DNA of 64,000 nt from Pezicula radicicola (Eukaryota; Ascomycota; Leotiomycetes; Helotiales; Dermateaceae). Below, one piece after another: positions 1-9,264 of this stretch (positions are counted from its first letter, which is position 1; the number at the start of each line of letters is the position of its first letter). The stretch spans positions 73,418 to 137,417 of the forward strand of contig PDUO01000074.1 of assembly GCA_003008705.1 (NCBI GenBank), written 5' to 3'. The position numbers and the translations under genes are program-made. The notes beneath the pieces are model-generated. The model saw only the letters and a program-made list of their open reading frames with translations, was not told where the DNA came from and searched no databases.

Positions 1-1017
1 GAAAACTATAAACGGGAATTTCCAGGCAGGAACCTTCCCATGGATATGCGTCATGCCAAAAGCAATTAAGCCTCCAATAATTGATGCAACACCGCTCATA
101 CCGTACCAAATGCTTGTTCGAACTGGCTGTTCACTCCTGCAACGGATAAGATATCTGGTAGTAACTTCAGCAAGGAAAAGCTTACCTTTTGTTGAACATA
201 CTACCCAGTTGGACAAAGCATGGAGCGGCGCCACTTTCAACTAATCCTATGAAGAATCTGGCCAACATAAGTCCTTTGAAGCTGTTTGCTGCGGCCGTAC
301 ATGCAACTATTACTCCCCACAGAAATCTATTCATGGTTAGCTCTAGTCAATTGCCCACATTTGGAGGTTCTTGAAATAATTCATGGTACAGAGGAGCACT
401 CTCGAGGACTAAGAAACGACATGTATCTGGTGGACGATTAGGAATACGTACATAAGCACCCCACAGGATCGTGTGATGTGTAATTTCTGGAAAAGAAAAT
501 TTACTGGAAATTCTCCCACAAGGTTACCGATGAAGAAAATTGTAGTAAGCCCTAAAGACATCAACACAAGATCAAGTATGGAAATTGGGAGTGGAGCTAC
601 AGACATGCGAATTGATTGCCAGTCAGGTGGTTGTCTTTGATTATACCCAGCAATGATGCATAGAGAAGTGCTGCTTTGTCGAGATACTTGTAAAATTTGT
701 TAGTATTCATGGCTTGCTATAGGAAAGTAAATCAAGCGCGAACCTGGAATAGAAAAGTAATTCCCATCTAGCCCTGAAATTAGTAGACATTTATTTTGAC
801 TCTAGTGTGGACATACTAAGGGCAATAAATGAATGTCAATTTTCCGCGCAACCTCCCGATCTTCAGCCTCAGTAAAAGCAAAGGAAGATCCAGCGCTGCG
901 TATCACCGAAAGACCAAGATCTTGATTCCCATCGCTACTAGAACCCTTATTTTCTGTCTGGATAGCCTCAGCAGCGATGGCGACTTGCATAACTTCAGGC
1001 ATAATTATAGGGTTCAT
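1..1017 (-). CDS. Dal5/allantoate-permease-like MFS transporter (5' part, cut by the window edge)
   Basis: Partial gene reading left off the window. Exon 1 (about 1017 or 1002 to 817) encodes a hydrophilic N-terminus ending EDREVARKIDIHLLPL, the segment before TM1 in the Dal5/anion:cation symporter family. Exon 2 (716-607) carries KYLDKAALLYAS and HLTGNQFA. Exon 3 (551 to about 448) continues W-LTTIFFIGNLVGEFP. Exon 4 begins near 335 with NRFLWGVIVACTAAANSF and contains the GLVESGAAP signature. A further intron, GTAAGC to TTGCAG, separates it from SIWYGMSGVASIIGGLIAFG. The exon 2/3 join restores NQFAWL, a conserved family string. The exon 3/4 join is the least certain. Family members carry organic anions such as allantoate or nicotinate derivatives; the substrate here is unknown. 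Start choice is uncertain between ATGs at 1017 and 1002. Confidence 0.75.
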
Positions 1018-1505
1018 GCCAAGGTGGAAATGTTGATAAGTGGAAACGAAGGTTGGGAAATTGTAGAAGCTTGTTCTCCCAGACACTCAGTTGTTATATT
1101 GTTATAAGTACGGGAACCCCGAAATGTAGGATTCGGAATGGTAGGGATCAAGATGGTAAGTGCCCGGCTCTCGGGGGGTTTAGCAACGATGGAAAGCGTG
1201 CAAACATCTGAGTTTCTTTCAATTATCTGACACGTTTCGAAAAGTGTCATGGATTGTAGCTCTGCCGTGAAGATTACCCTTTACAAACGGTTGACTTGTA
1301 ATGTAAATTCTTATCTCATTGTACTTCATAGGAATTCATCGCCTCCAAAATATATATTGATAGAATTATATGTATGAAATATATCCTTATGACTCCCATT
1401 TGACGAATTTAGACTTATGTTGTATCTAATCTTTACATGTTGCTAACTCTATTCTAACTTATAAATTACCTGATACTATACATTCATTTTGATCCTATGT
1501 ATATT
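1018..1505. other. intergenic, no gene seen
   Basis: Spacer between the 5' end of the Dal5-like gene and the 3' end of the AflR-like gene. The part from about 1260 to 1500 is AT-rich. Short open frames on both strands have no recognisable protein similarity. Confidence 0.6.
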
Positions 1506-2930
1506 CTAATCTCCCCATAATTCAACCATCCCAAAGAGAGACTCTATTTTGCAATGAATACCATCAGCCATGGTTTTTACAGCTTTGGACATAACTCCAT
1601 TGGAGTCCATTTGCGCCGCATGTCCCATATCTTCTAGTATGCGGGCTAATCTACTAAGACGAATCTTCAGTAGTTCCCGCACACATGACTTCCTCATCCC
1701 ACTCTCCACCGGAAAAGACCCAACACACAAGATAGATTCTGGGTCGTGCAGTGGGGAATCCCCGGATCGTCCCAACATCTCCCTGTCATGACCACTTCCT
1801 CTTTCTCCAGGGTCTTCATGAGATCCACTACTAGAAACCGTAGTTTGGAAGACACTTCGAAGGTGCTCTATTAACCAGTCGATAACAACGCAGAGACTGA
1901 CCATCTGGTACAGGGATCCAAACTGGCAATTGGCACAGTCAGAAATAGTCTCCTTTGCCTGGTAGGTTGCTTGCTCTACTGACAGAAGGAAAACAAGAGA
2001 GATATTGTACCTGTGTCGAGATAACGACGGATGACTGACGAATGAGTGGAGTTTGCTTAGTAAAGTCGAGCAGATACACGGGAAATTGCAAGAACTATCA
2101 GGTGGAGGGCTATTAGTAACTGAGGCAATCATGGAGTCCATTTCCGATGATGTTGAAGTCTCGTCAAAGATGCTCCTAAATTGGGCGAGGCCAAAGCGAG
2201 GTGATCCAGGTCTATCTTCCGGAGAAGTAGTTGTGGATGTGGTCGTATACGCCCCTGAGCCCTCTCTATTCCGGCTGAAATGTAAGTGTTCGGCTGATGA
2301 GAGAGAGGGACTTGGGTCTCGGTATACATTTGATGAATCAAGATGCGGGTTCGGCTTCTCTAGATCAGAGACGACAAAACTTAACGAGTTAATTTCGTCG
2401 AGATACATGTCGTCAAGATACATATCGTCGGGAGCGAATTCGGTAGTCATCAGAAGGTTGAGATCTGGGCTACCCGTGCAAGAAGTGGTTGTGGAGGAGA
2501 CATGGCCGTGCTGATCAGATGTACGGGCCGATATCCGAGTCGAACTGGACCAAGAAGGCAGTGGAGAATAACTCGGCGTCTGTACCGGACTGGAAGTGGT
2601 GGACTGGTAATTTTCGTCTTGTCCATGCATGCTGTCAGGGCTTTTTGTGATGGCCTTGGCTGACTTTGTTGGTCGACCTATACGTCGAATGGGACTGTAC
2701 ACACACGTTCGTTGTCGATTGAGGCAGCGACAACATGACGGCTTCTCCTGATTGCATTTGAGTTTCGATTCAGTACAGTAATCGCACGAGTTTCGGAAGC
2801 GCCGAAGGTTGATTCCATCGGGCCAAGTTGACATATTGTGATCTAAGTGTCTAAAAACGTCCCTCGTTCTCTCCTCCACTCTGTCTGTATATACAAATAT
2901 GCCCGACGACATAATGCAAGATTTGTTCAA
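1506..2930 (-). CDS. AflR-like Zn2Cys6 transcription factor
   Basis: A single open frame of 474 codons. Residues 49-76 form a Zn2Cys6 binuclear cluster with cysteines at 49, 52, 59, 66, 69 and 76, followed by SPIRRIGRPTKS. That arrangement, with a basic GRP tail, is typical of AflR-type pathway regulators. The middle is Ser/Thr/Pro-rich and probably disordered. The last 180 residues hold C-x-C and DCANC motifs and helical segments as in the aflatoxin-regulator C-terminal domain. Such proteins usually bind promoters of their own metabolite cluster, so I infer it regulates the NRPS/P450 genes to the right. The start at 2930 is the first ATG; 2912 (MSSGIF) and 2834 (MSTWPD) are alternatives that keep the zinc cluster. 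No intron is needed. Confidence 0.82.
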   Translation of the reverse strand: MNKSCIMSSGIFVYTDRVEERTRDVFRHLDHNMSTWPDGINLRRFRNSCDYCTESKLKCNQEKPSCCRCLNRQRTCVYSPIRRIGRPTKSAKAITKSPDSMHGQDENYQSTTSSPVQTPSYSPLPSWSSSTRISARTSDQHGHVSSTTTSCTGSPDLNLLMTTEFAPDDMYLDDMYLDEINSLSFVVSDLEKPNPHLDSSNVYRDPSPSLSSAEHLHFSRNREGSGAYTTTSTTTSPEDRPGSPRFGLAQFRSIFDETSTSSEMDSMIASVTNSPPPDSSCNFPCICSTLLSKLHSFVSHPSLSRHRYNISLVFLLSVEQATYQAKETISDCANCQFGSLYQMVSLCVVIDWLIEHLRSVFQTTVSSSGSHEDPGERGSGHDREMLGRSGDSPLHDPESILCVGSFPVESGMRKSCVRELLKIRLSRLARILEDMGHAAQMDSNGVMSKAVKTMADGIHCKIESLFGMVELWGD

Positions 2931-4800
2931 AGGTCAAAATTCAAAGTTCAAAGATGAAACCAAGGTTACATTCCATAGCACCAGTTGGAGTGTCGAGCAT
3001 TGCGCTTTTAAAGCGTTCCGGATTTGTCTGGGCATTTAATTCTAATTTCTTTGATTTTACGCGACGGTTTACAAGCTATGTGTCTTAATGCGCACATAAG
3101 TAAATGACCGCATTTTTCGTAAGGATTGCATCTACAGTATAAAGGATTTTATGTACTTTTTTGCTTAATTTTATCTATAATCCTTACTAGGTTATTTTTA
3201 AGATAATCGTAAATAGCATACTGTCGCCTGTAGCTTCCACAAGAAAAGCAGTTCTGTAATTAGTTAGAACTTAGGTGATTACGATTATTGAATGAGATGT
3301 TATTAGGGCACATTTAAGATTTTTCCAATGGCATTCGTCTTATTAGCAACACTGTATTGAACACGTCTTAGAGATACAGTACCGGTACATAGAATCCTTC
3401 AGAACCTACTGCACGGCCTTGCCGTGCTAGAGCAAGTACCGTATTGTTAGAGGTAATCGCAAGCCATAAGTAAGCTTCTTGATTCGTCAAACCACCACCC
3501 ACGTCCCTTTTCATACCCAGAATTTCCATCGCGTGCGCCCGCGGTAAGACTATTGGTGCATGGGCTTACTTCTGAGCTTATAAGGTCTTACATGTGATAC
3601 CCGCTCTGTCCTGTCCACTTGGCTAATCGAATTGACTAAATCGAGAGTATATTTTGCCAGTTCCGTGTTGCTTTAGGAAATCGCATCAACTTCCCAATTC
3701 ATTGCCTAATTTATCAAATTGATTGATATCTGGTGGATTGGAAGTTGTCCACCCCTCCACCCAATATTGGTGAATATTGGCCACTCAGGCAGGCGTCCCA
3801 AAGGTAAATACAGGAAGTTTACTGTATTAGCAAGAAATGCTCTGACAAATGCTTTATTGCACGTCCCTATAGTCCAAGCCTGGTCCAAGCGTTTATTCAC
3901 ACAAATTAGTCACGTGTTAGCCTATTTCATAGCAGAAACGCTTAGACCAGGCTCAATACAAACTAATCTGTCCTTCGTATACCTTGGCTCTCCGATCGAC
4001 TTGAGGCCATAATTAGATTAGCTTCCAGCTTCTCGAAGGTTTCTTCTTGTTCTAATCAGAATTAGGACCCCCAAATCACTTGGAAGAACAGCGATATTAA
4101 TGCCCTTATTAGTTGGGAAGGACCCTGAGAAACCCCTACTAAAGGAAGAGCACCAAAAGATTGCAATTTGTATAATAGTTAGTAAAATTTTTAAAAAAAA
4201 TATATATTAGGAAATATAAATCGACAGAAGGTCGAAGGAGGCTATTATAGGTTATTTCACTTAATACTCGACCCGTGCGAACGCGGCTATGAATCGCTTA
4301 ATTTATGAAAATTATTAAGTAGTACTAAATACATATCTGATAGTCTATCGTCTCTTACTTTATTTTTTCTTTAAACAAATTTAAGAATCGCCTTATATTT
4401 ATAAATATTAGCGGATTCTATGAGTAGGTGCAAATTTATGAATTCTTATAGAAAAGTAGGTATAGATTTATCAATTCGGCACAGATTCGTGAATTTAAGC
4501 GATTCATAGGCGCGTTGGCACAGAGCATCACTGAGGTCGGACTAGCCGTATGGTACTGCGTACAATGAAACAAAAAGGTTACTCATGTTTGGACTTGATT
4601 TGTTTCGGGAACAGACTTTAAGGTAACATCAGATCTTTGCAAGTGCAACTGTAACTTTCTACGAGTATGTAACTGAACATATGTAATTGAATCTACGACT
4701 ATGAACGACATGTTGACAGAATGGACCACTTATGGACGCCACAGCCACACGTAACTGTAGGCTGTCTAGAGATATTTATTGCATAATTATTCTTTGCTGA
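2931..4800. other. long AT-rich spacer, promoter side of the AflR-like gene, with decayed repeats
   Basis: No convincing gene. The 3.7-4.0 kb part has open frames on both strands, but neither resembles a known protein. A short perfect hairpin (GCACGGC, loop CTT, GCCGTGC) lies at 3411-3427. The right part holds an inverted-repeat element, listed separately. In frame with the next gene, sequence is open only from 4801. Confidence 0.6.
4275..4525. repeat. small inverted-repeat element (MITE-like)
   Basis: The left arm near 4276-4305 contains CTATGAATCGCTTAA after an AACGCG block. The right arm near 4495-4520 reads as the same string on the other strand, again followed by AACGCG-like bases. The interior is very AT-rich. 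It includes loosely tandem blocks of about 30 bp ending in AATTC (about 4416-4477). I see no transposase frame, so this is at most a non-autonomous or decayed element. Confidence 0.5.
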
Positions 4801-5433
4801 CATTATTACAAGAGTTCTTATCTACCTCCCAACCGATCACGAGCGGCCAATACTTCTTGCACCTGCAACTATGTGCGTCGTAACATCTTTCCTGACATGC
4901 CGACTCAAGGTTCTGTAAACTTTGAAGAAGTCCTCAGTCTCGACCAGCAGATTCATTGTGTCCTAGACACGATCAACGCCTGCAAGCGATGCGCTTCTGA
5001 GTTGTCTACTGTGTTGGGTATTCTAAGAGCTCTCGATCAACTATTGCTAGTCTTTAAGGCCGCCCAGACCACATATTATCAGACGGAAAGACCCGCTCCC
5101 AGCCAAGGGTACAACCAAATACGGCCAACATTGTCGCCCTCTCCGACCGTCCGAGACACCACTTCTCTCACCTGCACGAAAAGTTGCTTCTCGTTGGGGG
5201 GGATGATACTGGGGGAAAGTGAGAGTGATATAATGGCAAAGAAGATGATTAGTGAAGGTGTGTCTAGACTTGGTGGCTGTGTTAAGCGGACTCAGCAGCG
5301 AATAGCTCAAGAAAGACCGAGTGATGACCACGGAAACTCCAGGCAGATGACAATTGAATACGAGGAGGTTGATAGGGCTATAGCTAGCACCTTAGCTCAC
5401 GTTTGGGCTGCTGTGGCACATGGCAAAATGTGA
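4801..5433 (+). pseudogene. orphan AflR C-terminal domain (truncated second regulator)
   Basis: An open frame from 4801 to the stop at 5433; the first ATG is at 4897. It encodes a C-T-C motif, then VLSLDQQIHCVLDTINACKRC and a helix ELSTVLGILRALDQLLLVF. This lines up with the C-terminal half of the AflR-like protein at 1506-2930, which has C-I-C, LLSVEQATYQAKETISDCANC and VVIDWLIEHL. No zinc-cluster sequence is visible upstream. There the sequence turns into AT-rich repeats with a TGA at 4798-4800. It may be a truncated paralogue, a DNA-binding-less modulator, or the last exon of a gene whose first exon I failed to find. No frame damage is visible inside the retained part. Confidence 0.6.
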
Positions 5434-6191
5434 TGGTACAGATTGCAGGCTTGGACCAAACAATATGTAGGAGAATTTGTATAGCTACGATCTATTAAGG
5501 ACGATCACTGAAAATGAATATAACTTGAATTTTAAGATATAATTATACTCAAGTAAATATATCGTACTACTCAGATAACTATTCTATAACTATCTTCCCC
5601 TTATACAAATTTATATATACGCTAATAGGTGCCTTACTCGGGATACCAATTAGGGAACGCTTAATACTACCAAGCTATTTCTCCAAGCCGCCCCCCCGCC
5701 CCACTCCCTCGCCCCTCTTATGGCATGGGAAAGTAATAAAACAACGTTTAGGAGGGGATGCGAGTCCGAAAATTTAAATGCCCGGGCTGGGGGACTGGGG
5801 AAGATATCACATGATGGTCGCTAACAAGTACTATTAAGCCTCGATCATTAATTGAGAAAACCACCCGAAAGTCTTGCAATAAGCGTAAAACACCTTGCAT
5901 GGAAAAGGATTAAACGAGAGAATCCTTGCGGCCTGTATGTTCTTAGGCGATAATCCTCTGAGAATCCCTTGAGTTACAATTCTTGCGGAGAAACTGGTTC
6001 TAGTATGGGTACTCTGTATCTTGCTTTGGATATAAGTAGACTTCAAAGACTCCACCATTATCAATAGAAACTACATCGTCTTCAATCTTCCAACATCTTT
6101 CTACATTCATCTACTTATTACGTCTGAGACGATTCAGTACAAATTCTTCATTACAAGTCCCCAACCTCGATTTTCATCGCATAATCCAAAG
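5434..6191. other. intergenic, P450 promoter side and a decayed repeat copy
   Basis: About 5538-5670 aligns by eye with 8578-8710 (shared blocks AACTATCT, ATACAAATTT/ATATAAATTT, CCAATTAG/CCTAATTAG, ACTAC). It is therefore a diverged copy of one half of the inverted-repeat element at 8.3-8.8 kb. A C-rich stretch follows at about 5690-5720. The last 130 bases before the P450 start are pyrimidine-rich, as expected for a leader. Confidence 0.5.
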
Positions 6192-7999
6192 ATGGATACA
6201 ACAACTTCTTTCTTTGCACTTCACTATGTGGAATATAGTGCTGGATTAGTTTTGGCATGCATAGCCTTTTCACTATTGCGCTTCTATTACTGTCGCTACA
6301 GGTTCAATGATTGGGCTACTCGCAACGGCTGCGCACGTCCTTCACTCATTCCAAACCCGGTCCCATTTAACTATGCCCACAAGATCAACATCCTCCGTGA
6401 TAAATCAGATGCACTCGATGTTATTCTAAGAAACAAGTAAGCACCCTATCCTCTATCGACAAATAATCGTGCACGAGCTTACGTTGCTAGATATGAACAA
6501 TACGGCAAAACACATGGCATTTGCGGCTATTTCACTGGCGACATTAAAGTCCTTAGCACCATGGAACCCAAGAACATCCAAACAATCTTTACTAGACCCG
6601 AGATTTTCCCAAGACCCAAGACGCACATTATGAGCGTAGAGCCATTCATGCACAAGGGGATTTTCACAACACACGGACAAGCCTATAAAAATGTCAGAAA
6701 TTTGTTCCGTCCAGAGTTCACCACTCAACGGCTGCGAGATCTTGAAGCCTTCGACAGGCACGTAGAAACCATGTTTGACGCCATGCCAGCAGTAGGCAAT
6801 GATGGATGGACAGATCAGTTTTCCTTCCTCGAGCTCCTACATTTCTTCACACTTGATACGACCACGGAACTCCTCTTTGGATCCAGCGTTAGCTCACAGC
6901 GTGCAGCAATGGAAGAGAGACGCCGGAAAGCCAACGGCATAAGGTCTGCAGAAGATCTAGGTAGACTAAGTCCGACTAACGTAGCAAAATGCTTCGATAG
7001 CGCAAATGAGTGGGTAAGCATGCGCATGCGCCTTGGTACGGCTTATTGGTATTGCGATGGCCTTGAGTTCCGTCGTTCCTGCAAGACAGTACATGATTTT
7101 ACTGATCAGGTACGTGTTCCCTTGGCCCTGTCGTGGATTATGGGAATTTGATGCTTACGTACACACCAGTTCGTCACCCAAGCCCTCAAGGATGCTGCGG
7201 AAAGACGCAACGATCCATACTCTACCAAGTCCTCAACCAACTCTTCCAAGGGTGGGCTCATTGACTCCTTTGCCGATTTTACGACCTCGCCAAAAGACCT
7301 TCGCTCCCAGACCCTGCACGTTCTCATCGCTGCACGAGACACTACTGCAGCCATGATATCCTGGGCAATTAACCGCCTTCTGCGAAATCCTGCAGCAATG
7401 GCTCGTCTTCGAAGTGAAATTATGGCTGCTTTCGGGACGGAGTCTCAGCCTCTTAAGCCCCTCAACTTTGCAACTCTCAAAGAGTGCAAGTACCTGCAGT
7501 GGGTTCTCATGGAGACAAACCGCATGTATCCGGCTGGGCCCATCAATGCTCGAGCTGCTACCGAGGATACCATTCTGCCAGTCGGTGGTGGACCCGATGG
7601 TACTCAACCCATTGCTATACGCAAGGGAACACAAGTCAAGTTCTGCAACTACTTGACTCACCGCGACACGGACATTTGGGGCAATGATGCCTGGGACTTC
7701 GTCCCCGAGAGATGGGAAAACAGAAAGCATGGTTGGGAGTACACTCCTTTCGGTGGTGGCGCCAGACTTTGCCCAGGACGTAAGTTACAGCCTCATTCTA
7801 GAGGTATCTAGAGTGCTAACATCAATATCTAGAGCAATACGGACTCACAGAAGGCGCATTTGTCCTTGTTCGCTTGTTCCAACGATTTGATCAAATCGTG
7901 AGCATGACCCCTGCAGAAGATATGGACCAAAAGATGTACAAGACGATTGTTGTCGTAAAGGATGGTCTCCAGATCAAGCTTCATAGAGCAGAACAGTAA
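6192..7999 (+). CDS. cytochrome P450, CYP52-like
   Basis: Four exons: 6192-6436, 6491-7109, 7170-7779 and 7833-7999, giving about 546 aa. All joins keep frame and rebuild family motifs. The N-terminus has a membrane anchor (residues about 14-33). The I-helix reads AARDTTA, where CYP52 alkane/fatty-acid hydroxylases usually have AGRDTTA. The K-helix ExxR is ETNR. PERW follows, and the haem loop is FGGGARLCPGQQ, with the second Q made across the last intron. These are membrane-bound haem monooxygenases of the ER. CYP52 relatives oxidise fatty acyl or alkyl ends. Next to an NRPS and an acyl-CoA oxidase, a tailoring role on an acyl or hydroxyacyl chain is a fair inference. No stop codons or frame breaks are seen. 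Confidence 0.88.
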
Positions 8000-9264
8000 T
8001 ACCGGGTATAGCGTAAGGTAAGCTAGGTAATCCAACCTAGCTAACAATTAGTCATAGAGCAGCAATTAGACAGTAGACAGTACAACAGCGATAGACAGGA
8101 TAGATAATAAATGTTATAGAAATTATACTTCACTCTTTCCTTTGATTTTTAGAAGGAGATACGACGGAAAAGAAGAATGTCCCGTTAAAGAGTGATGGCT
8201 GGACTTATGTAGCAACCAATGCTTTTAGCTTACTGGTCAGTCACCACCCTGCATAAAGATTGGAGGTAGAATTTTGATTTTCTTACACGAATGTCTAAAA
8301 ATACAAGGCTAGAAAGAGTTAATAATCTTATTCGATTTAGAGGATTTGCTCATATACCTGACTTATTTTCTATTACTTGCACGCCCCCTATTTAGAGAGT
8401 ACTCCTACCTAAGCGAGGCTTGGTATTTCCTAATTAGGTAATTTTACCTTCCGTTCCTTTCTCTACACAAATCCCTATATAAAGTGGAACGATAGGGACC
8501 TAACTTATAAACATCCCTTAGCAATTGAATTGCGACACCCAAGCCGCCCAAGCTAGCTCAAATTTCGAAGATATACTTATACTTAAGCGGATACATAGTA
8601 GTACTAAGACGGTTTGTTCTTTAACTATCTCTTCTCTATATAAATTTGTATAGGGCGGTAATACACGATATACCTAATTAGAAAATGCTCGATGCTACTA
8701 AATCTCGTCTAGGAGTACTCTCTAGATAGGGGTTGTATGAGTAATAGAATAAGTTAAGGGGTATTGTCGGTATAAGCCGATATGGAACCTAATCTAATAA
8801 CAACTAGCAAACCCGTGTAATCACGTAGTGTGCTGTGTTGTAGTAAGATTGGTTCGATTTTTCTAATACTAGGTGGAATCGGTAGTCTAATTATACAATA
8901 TTCAGAACCGGTGACTAGTCCCAATCAGGCTAGTCTTGCGGAGCGGCCCGTCTAAGCGCGGAACCCCATTGGTCCGGCGTCAGACTAGCGCAATTACATA
9001 ATCTACACGTGATACTAGAAATCGACGTTCCAACAGGAATAGAACTAATTAATTATATATAAAAAGTTCTTTTCTAAACTAGAGGTAAAGAATAAAATAG
9101 AATTTTATTAGGTACTAAAAGTAAATAAATAAAAATGAGTAAGTTTCTTGAATTAAAGTGTAAGCGAAGTCTAAATGAAGTAGTACTTGATCAAAGATTA
9201 TACATAGTAAGTAAGATGTATATATAATTTAAAAGACTAGATTATAACTATTTGAGTAGTATTG
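8000..9264. other. AT-rich spacer between convergent P450 and NRPS genes
   Basis: The P450 and the NRPS converge on this 1.3-kb spacer. It holds a long inverted-repeat element (about 8330-8790), listed separately. The remaining 8.8-9.25 kb is AT-rich with no recognisable gene. Confidence 0.6.
8361..8751. repeat. foldback/MITE-like element with long imperfect terminal inverted repeats
   Basis: Bases 8385-8407 (CCCCTATTTAGAGAGTACT then CCTA) match the reverse complement of 8710-8732 at 22 of 23 positions. The symmetry continues outward to about 8361 and 8751 (ACTTATT, TATTACT) and inward through CTAATTAGGTA. Most differences are C/T or G/A transitions. There is no coding frame inside. The half at 8578-8710 has a diverged relative at 5538-5670, so this is a dispersed family and not a one-off hairpin. 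Confidence 0.7.

Noticed and set aside
1..1086. Dal5-like gene as a pseudogene
   Set aside because: The apparent breaks are removed by short introns that rebuild conserved motifs; no unavoidable stop was found.
2000..2030. A 32-nt GT-AG candidate intron in the AflR-like gene
   Set aside because: The unspliced frame aligns with the orphan AflR C-terminal domain at 4.9 kb, so the stretch is probably coding.
3706..4012. Overlapping 64- and 97-codon frames as a gene
   Set aside because: No recognisable features, both strands equally open, set in decayed AT-rich DNA.
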